DNA of 64,000 nt from Azospira restricta. GTDB lineage: Bacteria > Pseudomonadota > Gammaproteobacteria > Burkholderiales > Rhodocyclaceae. This document shows positions 20,789 to 30,072 of the stretch, piece by piece; within the stretch, counting starts at the first letter, position 1; each line of letters begins with the position of its first letter. Under the pieces are notes generated by a model. It saw only the letters and a program-made list of their open reading frames with translations. It made no database searches and was not told the DNA's origin. The stretch is from the NCBI RefSeq assembly GCF_016858125.1, contig NZ_CP064781.1, positions 3,911,214 to 3,975,213 on the forward strand. The letters run 5' to 3'. The position numbers and the translations under genes are program-made.

Positions 20789-20829
20789 ATAGGCATCGCC
20801 TATGTTTATGTCAATAGGCTATTCCTATT
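20789..20829. promoter_or_regulatory. Paired palindromic operator upstream of the XRE regulator
   Basis: Two AT-rich palindromes stand out in very GC-rich DNA: ATAGGC-ATC-GCCTAT at 20789-20803 and AATAGG-CTATT-CCTATT at 20813-20829, centres 25 bp apart. Their half-sites share the core ATAGG. They lie 35-75 bases upstream of the XRE gene and about 130 bases from the divergent receiver gene, the position expected for an autoregulatory operator. Confidence 0.7.
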
Positions 20830-20863
20830 TTTCAGCATCCGGCCCGGCCGCTAGGGTTGCCGG

Positions 20864-21217
20864 ATGAAAATTGGACTCCGCATCAAGCAGCTTCGCGAGG
20901 AAAGCGGCTGCAGCCAGGGCGAACTGGCCCGCCGCGTCGGCGTCACCCAGCCGACCGTCTCCGACTGGGAAAACAACAAGACCGAACCGACGGTGGACAA
21001 CCTGCGGCTGCTGGCGGTCGAATTCGACGTCTTCTTCGAGTGGCTGGCGACCGGCCGCGGCCCGCGGCAATTCGCTCCGGGCGTCGGCGAGCCGCCGGCG
21101 GAATACCGCGTCGGACGCCCCCTTGCCGACGACGAGGCGCAGTTGCTCGCCGCCTTCCGCCGCTTGCCTGCTGCGCGCCGGGAAGCGCTGCTGGAGTTCC
21201 TGTCGCGCTGGGCTTAG
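20864..21217 (+). CDS. XRE-family transcriptional regulator
   Basis: Cro/C1-type helix-turn-helix protein of 117 residues. The HTH spans about residues 4-60: MKIGLRIKQLREESGCSQGE, then LARRVGVTQPTVSDWENNKT. The C-terminal half (PLADDEAQLLAAFRRLPAAR) resembles the short helical tail of small XRE regulators. It is divergent from the receiver-fusion gene, with a pair of palindromes between them. No toxin or phage gene adjoins it. Confidence 0.88.
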   Translation: MKIGLRIKQLREESGCSQGELARRVGVTQPTVSDWENNKTEPTVDNLRLLAVEFDVFFEWLATGRGPRQFAPGVGEPPAEYRVGRPLADDEAQLLAAFRRLPAARREALLEFLSRWA

Positions 21218-22062
21218 GTCTCGCCGCGCAGCGCCAGCGCCCGCGCGTAAAGCGCGTTCTTCGCGGCACCGGTGATCGCGTGCGCGAGCTTCGCCGCCTG
21301 CTTCACCGGCAGCCCGTCGGCGAGCAGCAATTTCAATACGCGCTCGCCCTCGGCATCGTTTCCCTGCACGTCGGCCGGTGCGTCGACGATCAGCACGAAT
21401 TCGCCCTTCTGCCGGTTGGCGTCGGCCGCGAGCCAGCCGGACGCCTCGCCGAGCGGGCAGGCATGGATCGTCTCGAACAGCTTGCTCAGTTCGCGGGCGA
21501 TGACCAGCCGGCGCGCCGGGCCGAACACCGCGGCGAGCGCGGCGACGGTATCGACGATGCGGTGCGGCGCCTCGTAGAAGACCAGCGCCGCGGGCAGCGC
21601 GGCGAGCTCGCGCAGCGCGTCGTCGCGCTGCTTCGCCTTCGCCGGCAGGAAGCCGTGGAACAGCCAGTGCGGCGCCGCGATGCCGGCGGCCGACAGCGCG
21701 GCGACGGCAGCGCACGGTCCGGGCAGCGGAATGACGCGGAAGCCGGCCTCGCGCACGCGGGCGACCAGCCGCGCGCCGGGGTCGGAGATCGCCGGCGTGC
21801 CGGCATCCGAGATCAGCGCCACCGCGTCGCCGGCGGCCAGACGCTCGATCACCTGGCGGGCGGCGGCCTCCTCGTTGTGCTCGTGCGCCGGCAGCAGCTT
21901 CGCCGGCGAGCCGAGGTGGCGCAGCAGCGGCGCCGAGTGGCGGGTGTCCTCGGCAGCGACCCAGGGTACCGCGCGCAGCACCTCGGCGGCGCGGACGGTG
22001 AGGTCGCCGAGGTTTCCGAGTGGCGTGGCGACCACATACAATGCAGGATATTCTATCGTCAT
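21214..22062 (-). CDS. rsmI: 16S rRNA (cytidine-1402-2'-O)-methyltransferase RsmI
   Basis: Tetrapyrrole-methylase-fold enzyme that adds the 2'-O-methyl group at C1402, the same nucleotide N4-methylated by RsmH in this window. The 282-residue product has [20 protein letters not shown] at the N-terminus, [12 protein letters not shown] near 43, and [16 protein letters not shown] near 85. The start MTIEYPAL at 22062 fits the family length (286 in E. coli). Its ATG overlaps the candidate yraN ATG on the other strand. It converges on the XRE gene, overlapping by 4 bases. Confidence 0.96.
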   Translation of the reverse strand: MTIEYPALYVVATPLGNLGDLTVRAAEVLRAVPWVAAEDTRHSAPLLRHLGSPAKLLPAHEHNEEAAARQVIERLAAGDAVALISDAGTPAISDPGARLVARVREAGFRVIPLPGPCAAVAALSAAGIAAPHWLFHGFLPAKAKQRDDALRELAALPAALVFYEAPHRIVDTVAALAAVFGPARRLVIARELSKLFETIHACPLGEASGWLAADANRQKGEFVLIVDAPADVQGNDAEGERVLKLLLADGLPVKQAAKLAHAITGAAKNALYARALALRGET

Positions 22063-22424
22063 GGAAAGGATGGCTTTGGCGAAGCCCAACGATACCACGC
22101 CCGGCGCCCGCGCCGAGGCGCTCGCGGCGGCCTATCTGGCGCGCCGCGGCCTGGTCGTTGCCGCGCGCAACTACCGCGTGCGCGGCGGCGAGATCGACCT
22201 CGTCTGCCGCGACGGGCGGACGCTGGTCTTCGTCGAGGTCCGCCTGCGCCGCAACGCGGCCTTCGGCGGCGCCGCGGCCAGCATCGGCGCCGGCAAGCGC
22301 CGGCGCCTGCTGCTCGCCGCCCGGCACTATCTGGCGCAGCGGGCGGGAACGGCGGACGTGCCGTGCCGCTTCGACTGCGTGCTGCTCGATGCGCTCGCCG
22401 CCGACGGCATCGAATGGATCAGGG

Positions 22425-22450
<26 letters not shown>
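22061..22450 (+). CDS. yraN: YraN family protein (UPF0102, endonuclease-like fold)
   Basis: Small protein of the UPF0102 family, which has a restriction-endonuclease-like fold but no settled function. The product (129 residues, or 126 from the second ATG at 22070) has [20 protein letters not shown] and [20 protein letters not shown]. The usual VEVK lysine is arginine here (VEVRLRR). The first ATG overlaps the rsmI start codon on the opposite strand, so 22070 may be the true start. The order rsmI divergent from yraN, diaA and dolP is conserved with E. coli. Confidence 0.88.
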
Positions 22451-24096
<1,646 letters not shown>

Positions 24097-24105
24097 CCCC
24101 CGCCC

Positions 24106-24138
24106 GGCGGCGGCGCGCGCAGCGCTGCGCGGGCCGCC
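24106..24138. terminator. GC-rich hairpin between convergent dolP and FAH genes
   Basis: A perfect 16-bp palindrome, CGCGCAGCGCTGCGCG at 24116-24131, is flanked by complementary GGCGGC and GCCGCC arms. It fills the 54-base gap between two converging genes. There is no T-tract, so intrinsic termination is possible but not certain. Confidence 0.5.
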
Positions 24139-24150
24139 GCCGCTGCCGCC

Positions 24151-25023
24151 TCAGGCGAGGCGGTTCTCCAGTACGCCGATCCCCTCGACCTCGATCCGCA
24201 TGCGGTCGCCGGCGGCGAGGAAGCGCGGCGGCGTGAAGCCGATGCCGACGCCGGCCGGCGTGCCGGTGGCGATCACGTCCCCGGGATGCAGCTCGATGCC
24301 GGCCGACAGCGTTTCGATCAGCGCCGGGATGTCGAAGATAAGGTCGGCAGTCGACGCGTCCTGGCGCAGTTCGTCGTTGATCCAGCAGCGCACGCGCAGG
24401 CGGCTGCCGTCGACCTCGTCGGCGGTGACGATCCACGGCCCCATCGGGCAGAAGGTGTCGAGCGACTTGCCGAGGAACCACTGGCGGTGCTGCCGCTGCA
24501 GGTCGCGCGCGGTGACGTCGTTTACGATCGTGTAGCCCCACACGTGCGCCATCGCGTCGGCGCGCCGGATGTGGTGTCCGCCCCGGCCGATCACGACCGC
24601 CAACTCGGCCTCGTAGTCCAGCTCGCGCGTCACGCCGGGATGGCAGGACACCGCCCCGCCGGGGCCGACGATCGTGCTCGGAGGCTTGGAGAAGAACACC
24701 GGCGCCGGCGGCGCCTCCTCGCCGGCCGCGGCGCTGGCGTCGAAGCCGGAGCGGCTGAACTCGCGCGCATGCTCGCGGTAGTTCTTGCCGACGCAGAACA
24801 GGTTGCGCCGCGGCACCAGCGGTGCCAGCAGCTGCGCCTCGGCCAGCGGCCGGCCGGCGCCGCGCGGCGCGAGCCGGCGGCGCAGCGTCGCGTACTGCGC
24901 GGCGAGTTCGGCCATGTCGCCGGCGAAGCCGGCCAGCTCCGCCAGCGGCCAGTAGCGGCCGGCGGCGTCATCGACGACGGCGACAGTGACGCCGCGCGGC
25001 GTCGACAGGCGTGCGAACTTCAT
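24151..25023 (-). CDS. Fumarylacetoacetate hydrolase family protein
   Basis: FAH-fold metal-dependent enzyme; members cleave or isomerise 2,4-diketo acids in aromatic catabolism. The 290-residue product has NLFCVGKNYREHA near 75, the metal ligand region LDYEAELAVVIGRGG near 138, VNDVTARDLQ, and the C-terminal GDVIATGTPAGVGIGF. A GGAGG ribosome-binding site lies 8 bases before the ATG. It follows the tautomerase gene by 24 bases and is the last gene of the cluster. The exact substrate cannot be told. Confidence 0.88.
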   Translation of the reverse strand: MKFARLSTPRGVTVAVVDDAAGRYWPLAELAGFAGDMAELAAQYATLRRRLAPRGAGRPLAEAQLLAPLVPRRNLFCVGKNYREHAREFSRSGFDASAAAGEEAPPAPVFFSKPPSTIVGPGGAVSCHPGVTRELDYEAELAVVIGRGGHHIRRADAMAHVWGYTIVNDVTARDLQRQHRQWFLGKSLDTFCPMGPWIVTADEVDGSRLRVRCWINDELRQDASTADLIFDIPALIETLSAGIELHPGDVIATGTPAGVGIGFTPPRFLAAGDRMRIEVEGIGVLENRLA

Positions 25024-25047
25024 CCGTGCATCCTCCGCCGCACCGGC

Positions 25048-25431
25048 TCAACTCGCATACTGCGCGACGCCGTGGCCGAAGGACCAGTTCTCCTTGGCGA
25101 CCTCGACCAGGTTGATGAACACGTCCTCGCCGCGGACCCCCAGTTCGCTGCCCAGCAGTTCGGCGACGCGGGCGTAGAAGGCCTTCTTCAGCTCGACCGT
25201 GCGGCCGGCGTTGAGCGTGACCTGGATGAAGATCACCCGATCGCTGCGCTTGATTCCCAGATACGACGGATCGTAGATCAGGCTGCCGGGCTCGCGCTCG
25301 GCGATCACCTGGAAGCGGTCGTTCTCCGGCACGTTCATGGTCTCGACCATCGCGCGGTACACCGCGCTGCCGAGACGGGCACGAAATTCGGGGGTGCTTC
25401 CCCGGTTCAGATCGATACGGACCAAGGGCAT
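25048..25431 (-). CDS. Tautomerase-superfamily protein (malonate semialdehyde decarboxylase-like)
   Basis: The 127-residue product starts MPLVRIDLNRG, so Pro2 becomes the catalytic N-terminal proline after methionine removal. The C-terminal block EDVFINLVEVAKENWSFGHG resembles the NADWSFG region of malonate semialdehyde decarboxylase and the tautomerase_2 family. One of the two arginines of the decarboxylase active site is kept in NAGRTVELKKAF; the other is not evident. An AAGGAGG ribosome-binding site precedes it. A terminator-like hairpin separates it from ridA upstream. Confidence 0.82.
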   Translation of the reverse strand: MPLVRIDLNRGSTPEFRARLGSAVYRAMVETMNVPENDRFQVIAEREPGSLIYDPSYLGIKRSDRVIFIQVTLNAGRTVELKKAFYARVAELLGSELGVRGEDVFINLVEVAKENWSFGHGVAQYAS

Positions 25432-25455
25432 GGATAGCCTCCTTCAAAGGGACGG

Positions 25456-25484
25456 GAAAAAGACCGGCCCGCACGCGGGCCGGC
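25456..25484 (-). terminator. Rho-independent terminator or attenuator between ridA-like and tautomerase genes
   Basis: On the minus strand a 9-bp stem, CCGGCCCGC paired with GCGGGCCGG, is followed at once by TCTTTTTC. It lies in the 74-base gap between the two genes. The T-tract is on the minus strand only, so it would act on transcripts from the upstream genes. Confidence 0.75.
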
Positions 25485-25505
25485 GTCGAAACGGCCGCAC
25501 GGGGC

Positions 25506-25970
25506 TCATGCGGCGTCGCCGAGAACGAAGCCGACGACCAGCTCGATCGGCGCGTCCTGCGGCAATTGGGGAACGGCGAAAACGGTGCGCGCATGGGCGC
25601 CGCGCTCGCCGAGGACATCGACGAACAGCTCCGAGGCGCCGTCGAGCACCCCCGGCTGGCCGAGGAAATCAGGCGCCGACGCGATGTAGCCGTCGACCCG
25701 CGTCAGCAGCACGCGCGCGTAGTCAGCCCCCAGCGCGCGGCGCAGCTGACCGAGCGCGTTCAGCGCGCACAGCGCCGCCGCCTCGCGCCCCTGCTCGGGG
25801 GAGAGGCCGGCGCCGACCTTGCCGCGATAGGCGAGAACGCCCTCCCGGTACGGAAACTGCCCCGAAACGAAACCGAGCTCGCCGCGCACGATCACCGCGC
25901 GATAGGCACCAAGGGGTACCGGCACCCGGTCGGGAATCCGGAAGCGTTCCCGGACGGCGTCTTGTGTCAT
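25506..25970 (-). CDS. RidA/YjgF/TdcF family protein (probable enamine/imine deaminase)
   Basis: The 154-residue product is a RidA-family trimer-type protein. It shows GFVSGQFPYREG near residue 33 and ALNALGQLRRALG near 70. The C-terminal block is HARTVFAVPQLPQDAPIELV, where the conserved arginine needed for deaminase activity in RidA is present. An AAGGAGA ribosome-binding site lies 7 bases upstream of the ATG. It lies 36 bases after the flavin enzyme gene, as RutC lies near RutA in pyrimidine degradation, though the rest of the Rut set is absent. Confidence 0.88.
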   Translation of the reverse strand: MTQDAVRERFRIPDRVPVPLGAYRAVIVRGELGFVSGQFPYREGVLAYRGKVGAGLSPEQGREAAALCALNALGQLRRALGADYARVLLTRVDGYIASAPDFLGQPGVLDGASELFVDVLGERGAHARTVFAVPQLPQDAPIELVVGFVLGDAA

Positions 25971-26006
25971 CGAAATCTCCTTGTCGTGACGAAGTACGGT
26001 GGCGAC

Positions 26007-27005
26007 TCAGGCCGCCGCTGCGATCGGCGCGAACGCCGGCAGGACGTGCTCGGCCAGCTCGTCGAGCACCGCCACCGCCGGCCGCCGGCCATATTTCAGG
26101 TTGAGCGCGACGTGATTGGCACCGGCGTCGCGCAGCGCCGCCAACAGCTCGACCAGCGGCCGCCGGCCGACCCGGTAGCCGAGGTGGATCGGCTGCGGCG
26201 GCAGCCCCGGGTCGTCGGCGAGGTCGAGGTAGAGCGACTGCGCGAAGGGCAGGAACTCGCCGGGGCGGACGCGCGCCGCGGTCTCCCGCCAGCCGGCGAT
26301 CGTCCGCTGCTGCGCCTCCAGGCTGCGCGGATAGGTGACCCAGCCGTCGGCGTGCGCGGCGATCCAGTCGAGGCTCTGCCGGCTGTGGCCGGTGACCAGC
26401 AGCGGGATGCCGTCGGCGCGCGGCTTGGGCACCAGGTCGAGGCCGCGCAGCACGCCGTAGGCGCTGTCCACCGCCGGAAAGGATTCGCCGAGCAGCCGCC
26501 GCAGCACGTGCAGGTGCTCGCGGAACAGATCGCCGCGCGCCTCCAGTGCGCGGCCGAAGGCGGGAAACTCGCTCGGCCGGTCGCCGGAAGCGACGCCGAG
26601 CACCAATCGGCCGCCGCTCAGCCGGTCGACCGAGGCCGCCGCCTTGGCGGTATGCACCGGATGCCGGATCGGCAGCACGATGGCGCCGGTGGCGAGCGCG
26701 ATGCGGCGCGTGCCGGCGGCGATGTAGCCGAGATAGACCCAGGGGTCGAAGACCTGGCCGACGTCGCCGAAGTCCGGGTCGCGCAGCGGCACGTCACGGA
26801 ACCACAGCGCGCCGAAGCCGGCCTGCTCGGCGCGGCGGGCGAGCGCGACCTGGCCGCCCATGCTCGGCCGGTCGCCGGCGAAGGACTCGATCGGGAAGAA
26901 CAGGCCGAGGCTCAGCCGGCCCGGCGCGAACATCTGCGCGAAGCCGGGGTTGTCGGTCGGCCGCTGCTGCCGGTTGCAGGTAAACATGTCGTCGGCCGCG
27001 TCCAT
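26007..27005 (-). CDS. Luciferase-like (LLM class) flavin-dependent oxidoreductase
   Basis: TIM-barrel flavin or F420 enzyme of 332 residues, closest in look to the luciferase-type BA3436 subfamily. Features are LSLGLFFPIESFAGDRPSM near residue 32, IALATGAIVLPIRHPVHTAK near 104, SVDRLSGGRLVLGVASGDRP near 125, and LLVTGHSRQSLDWIA near 204. The start at 27005 is preceded by GGGAG. The open frame extends further upstream, but only over the next gene. The adjacent reductase-like gene, 17 bases upstream, may supply reduced cofactor. Confidence 0.88.
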   Translation of the reverse strand: MDAADDMFTCNRQQRPTDNPGFAQMFAPGRLSLGLFFPIESFAGDRPSMGGQVALARRAEQAGFGALWFRDVPLRDPDFGDVGQVFDPWVYLGYIAAGTRRIALATGAIVLPIRHPVHTAKAAASVDRLSGGRLVLGVASGDRPSEFPAFGRALEARGDLFREHLHVLRRLLGESFPAVDSAYGVLRGLDLVPKPRADGIPLLVTGHSRQSLDWIAAHADGWVTYPRSLEAQQRTIAGWRETAARVRPGEFLPFAQSLYLDLADDPGLPPQPIHLGYRVGRRPLVELLAALRDAGANHVALNLKYGRRPAVAVLDELAEHVLPAFAPIAAAA

Positions 27006-27022
27006 CGTCGGCTCCCGGCTGT

Positions 27023-27736
27023 TCAGCGCGCGATCAGCGCGCCGATGCGGTCCTGCGCGCCGGGCGTCCACGGCTCGCCGAGCAGGCGCCAGTTCATGCG
27101 CGGGAAGTAGCGGTAGCGCAGCCCCAGTTCGCCCGACAGCAGCGTCATGCGCTCGACGGTGCGCGCGTTCTGCAGCGCGCCGGCGTCGATGTAGCGGAAC
27201 GGCGTGCCCGCGGCGAACGCGAACAGCGCCTGCTTGGCCGCGTCGTCGTCGCCGACGACGAGGACGTCGCTGACGCCGCCGGCGAACTGCGGCTGGTCGA
27301 ACACCTCCCACCAGACGTTCTTGAACGCGCCGACCACCCGCGCGCGCGGGAAGCGCTTCTGCAGCTCCTCGGCGCCGCTGGTGTTCCACGGCAGGATGAA
27401 GTCGGTATAGGTGTCGTTGAACGGGTTGGTGATGTCGATCAGGATCTTGCCGTCGAGCTGGGCGCGGTAGGCCTCGAGCAGGTCGAACAGGCCGTCGCGG
27501 ATGAAGGCGGCGGGCAGCACCGCCGGCGCCGCCGCCGCGTCCTCGTAGCTGCCGGCGACGAGGCCGGGCAGCTGCAGGCCGTCGACGATGCGTGCGGCGC
27601 GCCGGCGGTCGCGCGAGCCGAGCACGACGCGGCGGCCGGCGCGGGCGAACATCGCGGCGAGGCGGACGCCCATGCGCCCGGTGCCGAGGATGCCGATCGA
27701 TTGCGGGGTTGCGGAAGCGGGGGAAGAGGTCGTCAT
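27023..27736 (-). CDS. F420-dependent NADP reductase-like protein (NpdG/FNO family)
   Basis: Rossmann-fold protein of 237 residues. It has the dinucleotide motif SIGILGTGRMGVRLAAMFAR, then RRVVLGSRDRRRA, ILIDITNPFND and RVVGAFKNVWWEVF. The fold and motifs match the NADPH:F420 oxidoreductase family, whose bacterial members do not all use F420. The ATG at 27736 with GGAAAC upstream is preferred over a TTG at 27748. It is the first gene of the cluster, divergent from the LysR regulator. Confidence 0.82.
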   Translation of the reverse strand: MTTSSPASATPQSIGILGTGRMGVRLAAMFARAGRRVVLGSRDRRRAARIVDGLQLPGLVAGSYEDAAAAPAVLPAAFIRDGLFDLLEAYRAQLDGKILIDITNPFNDTYTDFILPWNTSGAEELQKRFPRARVVGAFKNVWWEVFDQPQFAGGVSDVLVVGDDDAAKQALFAFAAGTPFRYIDAGALQNARTVERMTLLSGELGLRYRYFPRMNWRLLGEPWTPGAQDRIGALIAR

Positions 27737-27788
27737 GGCAGTTTCCAATCCTTAGGTTTGTTCACTAAAATCGTTGATCTGGCCGCGC

Positions 27789-27816
27789 TGCGAAATACGC
27801 TGCGGTGATGCGAAAT
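27789..27816. promoter_or_regulatory. Direct repeat in the LysR/cluster intergenic region
   Basis: TGCGAAAT occurs at 27789-27796 and again at 27809-27816, 20 bp apart, on the same face of the helix. The nearby sequence TTAG-N9-CTAA at about 27754-27770 is a small inverted repeat of the T-N11-A kind favoured by LysR proteins. The 146-base gap must contain both divergent promoters. Assignment as regulator sites is inferred from position. Confidence 0.4.
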
Positions 27817-27882
27817 CTAGTCGTACATGGCGGTGCCGACAAACGAGGATTCGGCACATATATTTGTGAGGAAAACTAAATC

Positions 27883-28806
27883 ATGAGATCGATGCCGCCG
27901 CTCAACGCGCTGCGCGCGTTCGAGGCCGCCGGCCGGCTGCTCAGCTTCAGCCAGGCGGCCGCAGAGCTGCACGTGACGCCGGCGGCGATCAGCCACCAGA
28001 TCAAGGGACTGGAGGAATACCTCGGCGTGCCGCTGTTCCGCCGCACGACGCGGCGGCTGTTCCTGACCGAGCAGGGGGTGCTGGCGCTGGCGCATTTCCG
28101 CGACGGCTTCGACCGGCTGGCGAAGGGCGTCGAACTGCTGCGCTCGCGCGGCGAGCGCGGCGTGCTGACCGTCAGCACGACGCCGTCGTTCGCCGCCAAG
28201 TGGCTGGTGCCGCGGCTCGGCGGCTTCGCCCAGCAGTACCCGGAGATCGACCTGCGCATCGCCGCCGGCACCGCGCTGGTCGACTTCGACCGCGACCACG
28301 TCGACGCCGCGATCCGCTTCGGCCGCGGCCTCTATCCCCGCCTCGCCGCGTTCCGGCTGTTCGGCGAAGCGCTGACGCCGATGCTCAACCGCAAGCTGCT
28401 CGGCCGCCGACGGACGCTGAAGGACCCCGCCGAGCTGGCCGCGCTGCCGCTGCTGCACGACGATTCGCTGCGCATGATCGGGCGCATGCCGGGCTGGGCG
28501 GAATGGTTCAGGCTCGCCGGCGTGGACGGCGCCGACACCTCGCGCGGTACGCACTTCGACGACGGCCACCTGGTCCTGCAGGCCGCCGCCGAGGGCCGCG
28601 GCGTCGCCCTCGGGCGGGTCGTGCTGGCCGCCGGCGAACTGGCCTCCGGTGGCCTGCTGGCGCCGTTCGCGCAGCGCATCGCGCTCGACATCGGCTACCA
28701 CCTGGTGGTGCCGGAAACGCGCGCCGAGCAGCCGATGATCGCTGCCTTCCGCCGCTGGATCGAGGAGGAGGCAGCCGCCTTCCGGGCGACGCTGCCCGGC
28801 GTCTGA
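27883..28806 (+). CDS. LysR-family transcriptional regulator (GcvA-like)
   Basis: The 307-residue product has the LysR winged helix at about residues 6-64 (PPLNALRAFEAAGRLLSFSQ, then AELHVTPAAISHQIKGLEEY) and an effector-binding domain from about 90. The N-terminus and IRFGRGLYPRLAAFRLFGEA resemble GcvA/AmpR-type members. A GAGGAAAA ribosome-binding site precedes the ATG. It is divergent from the flavin/RidA/tautomerase cluster and is the obvious candidate regulator of it. Confidence 0.93.
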   Translation: MRSMPPLNALRAFEAAGRLLSFSQAAAELHVTPAAISHQIKGLEEYLGVPLFRRTTRRLFLTEQGVLALAHFRDGFDRLAKGVELLRSRGERGVLTVSTTPSFAAKWLVPRLGGFAQQYPEIDLRIAAGTALVDFDRDHVDAAIRFGRGLYPRLAAFRLFGEALTPMLNRKLLGRRRTLKDPAELAALPLLHDDSLRMIGRMPGWAEWFRLAGVDGADTSRGTHFDDGHLVLQAAAEGRGVALGRVVLAAGELASGGLLAPFAQRIALDIGYHLVVPETRAEQPMIAAFRRWIEEEAAAFRATLPGV

Positions 28807-28848
28807 CACCGCGGGCTCAGGCGGCCCGGCGGTCGCCGCGCGCCGGCG

Positions 28849-29415
28849 TCAGCGGCGGGCGAGGAATTCCTCGATCTTCGCCAGCAGCTTCCTGTCGTCG
28901 GGGTCGGTGAAGCTCGAGTAGGCCACCACTTCCTTGCCGCTGCGGTCGATCAGGTACTTGTAGAAGTTCCACTTCGGCGTCGTTCCCGAGGCGGCGATCA
29001 GCTGCGCATAGAAGGGATTCTTCCGCTCGCCCTTGACCGTGGTCTTGGCGAACATCGGAAACTCGACGCCGTAGGTCAGCCGGCAGAACTCGGCGATTTC
29101 CTGGTTGCTGCCGGGCTCCTGCTCGCCGAAGTCGTTGGTCGGGAAGCCGACGACGACGAGGCCACGGTCCTTCAGCCGCGCGTAGAGCTTCTCCAGTCCG
29201 TCGTACTGCTTGGTGAAGCCGCAATAGCTGGCGGTATTCACCACCAGCAGGACCTTGCCCTGCCACGCGCAGAGCGACTGCGGCTGCTCGTCCTGCAGGC
29301 GCGGGAAGGTATGGTTGAGCAGGGCCGGACAGGCCGGGTCGGCAACGGCCGGGGCGAGCGGCGCGGCCAGGCCGGCGATGAGCAGCAGCGCGCGAAGCGG
29401 TCGGAACAGCAACAT
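28849..29415 (-). CDS. Glutathione peroxidase family protein, exported
   Basis: Thioredoxin-fold peroxidase of 188 residues with an N-terminal signal peptide (MLLFRPLRALLLIAGLAAPL). The catalytic residue is cysteine in NTASYCGFTKQYDGLEKLY, not selenocysteine. The glutamine/asparagine-tryptophan signature regions GFPTNDFGEQEPGSN and TPKWNFYKYLID are present. Most bacterial homologues are cytosolic, so this one probably detoxifies peroxides in the periplasm. GGAGGAG precedes the ATG. It is divergent from rfaE2. Confidence 0.9.
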   Translation of the reverse strand: MLLFRPLRALLLIAGLAAPLAPAVADPACPALLNHTFPRLQDEQPQSLCAWQGKVLLVVNTASYCGFTKQYDGLEKLYARLKDRGLVVVGFPTNDFGEQEPGSNQEIAEFCRLTYGVEFPMFAKTTVKGERKNPFYAQLIAASGTTPKWNFYKYLIDRSGKEVVAYSSFTDPDDRKLLAKIEEFLARR

Positions 29416-29521
29416 GGGTGGGCTCCTCCAGGGGTTCGCCGGGTTGGACCGCCGGCCGGCAATTTAGCTCCCCGCCGCCGGACGCAGTAGAATCGCCGTT
29501 CCCGAGCCAACGACACGCCGC

Positions 29522-30013
29522 ATGACCGCCTACCCCGCCCCCGCCTTCGAAGCCAAGATCTGCCCGCCGGAGCGCCTCGCCGAGGCGGTCGCCCGCCTGC
29601 CGCGGCCGCTGGTGTTCACCAACGGCTGCTTCGACATCCTGCACCGCGGCCACGCCACCTACCTGGCGCAGGCGCGCGCGCTCGGCGCCGCGCTGGTCGT
29701 CGCGCTGAACAGCGACGCGTCGGTGAAACGGCTGGGCAAGGGCGACGACCGCCCGGTGAACGCGCTGGAGGACCGGCTGGCGGTGATGGCGTCCCTCGGC
29801 TGCGTGGACCTGGTGACCTGGTTCGACGAGGACACGCCGCTCGCACGCATCCTCGACTGCCGCCCGGACGTGCTGGTCAAGGGCGGCGACTGGCCGGTGG
29901 CGCGCATCGTCGGCGCGCCGGAGGTGCTGGGCTGGGGCGGCCGCGTGCATTCGATCCCGTTCATCCACGAGAAATCGACGACGGCGCTGCTGGAGAAGAT
30001 CCGCCGGCTGTAG
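29522..30013 (+). CDS. rfaE2: D-glycero-beta-D-manno-heptose 1-phosphate adenylyltransferase
   Basis: Nucleotidyltransferase that makes ADP-heptose precursor for the LPS inner core. The 163-residue product has the signature FTNGCFDILHRGHATYL at residues 32-48 and VKGGDWPVARIVGAPEV near 120. It is the stand-alone equivalent of the HldE C-terminal domain; the kinase partner is not in this window. A 9-bp inverted repeat lies just downstream. Confidence 0.95.
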   Translation: MTAYPAPAFEAKICPPERLAEAVARLPRPLVFTNGCFDILHRGHATYLAQARALGAALVVALNSDASVKRLGKGDDRPVNALEDRLAVMASLGCVDLVTWFDEDTPLARILDCRPDVLVKGGDWPVARIVGAPEVLGWGGRVHSIPFIHEKSTTALLEKIRRL

Positions 30014-30027
30014 CCGGGCGCCGTCCC

Positions 30028-30061
30028 GCGCGCCTTCAGGGCGGCGTCAGGAAAGGCGCGC
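30028..30061. repeat. Inverted repeat between rfaE2 and the SRPBCC gene
   Basis: GCGCGCCTT at 30028-30036 pairs with AAGGCGCGC at 30053-30061, leaving a 16-base loop. It lies in a 59-base gap between two genes on the same strand. Without a T-tract it could be a weak terminator or mRNA stabiliser. Confidence 0.45.
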
Positions 30062-30072
30062 AGACTGTCCCG

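Noticed and set aside
20100..21217. Toxin-antitoxin or phage lysogeny module (RHH protein, XRE regulator, paired operators)
   Set aside because: Neither neighbour is a toxin, integrase or phage gene, and the RHH-like protein carries a full receiver domain.
26007..27736. Proven F420-dependent system
   Set aside because: The reductase-like and luciferase-like proteins belong to folds that may use F420, but many bacterial members use FMN and NADPH. No F420 biosynthesis gene is visible, so the claim is kept to fold level.
28849..29415. Selenocysteine-containing glutathione peroxidase
   Set aside because: The catalytic position is an ordinary cysteine codon in ASYCGFT, and no in-frame TGA is present.
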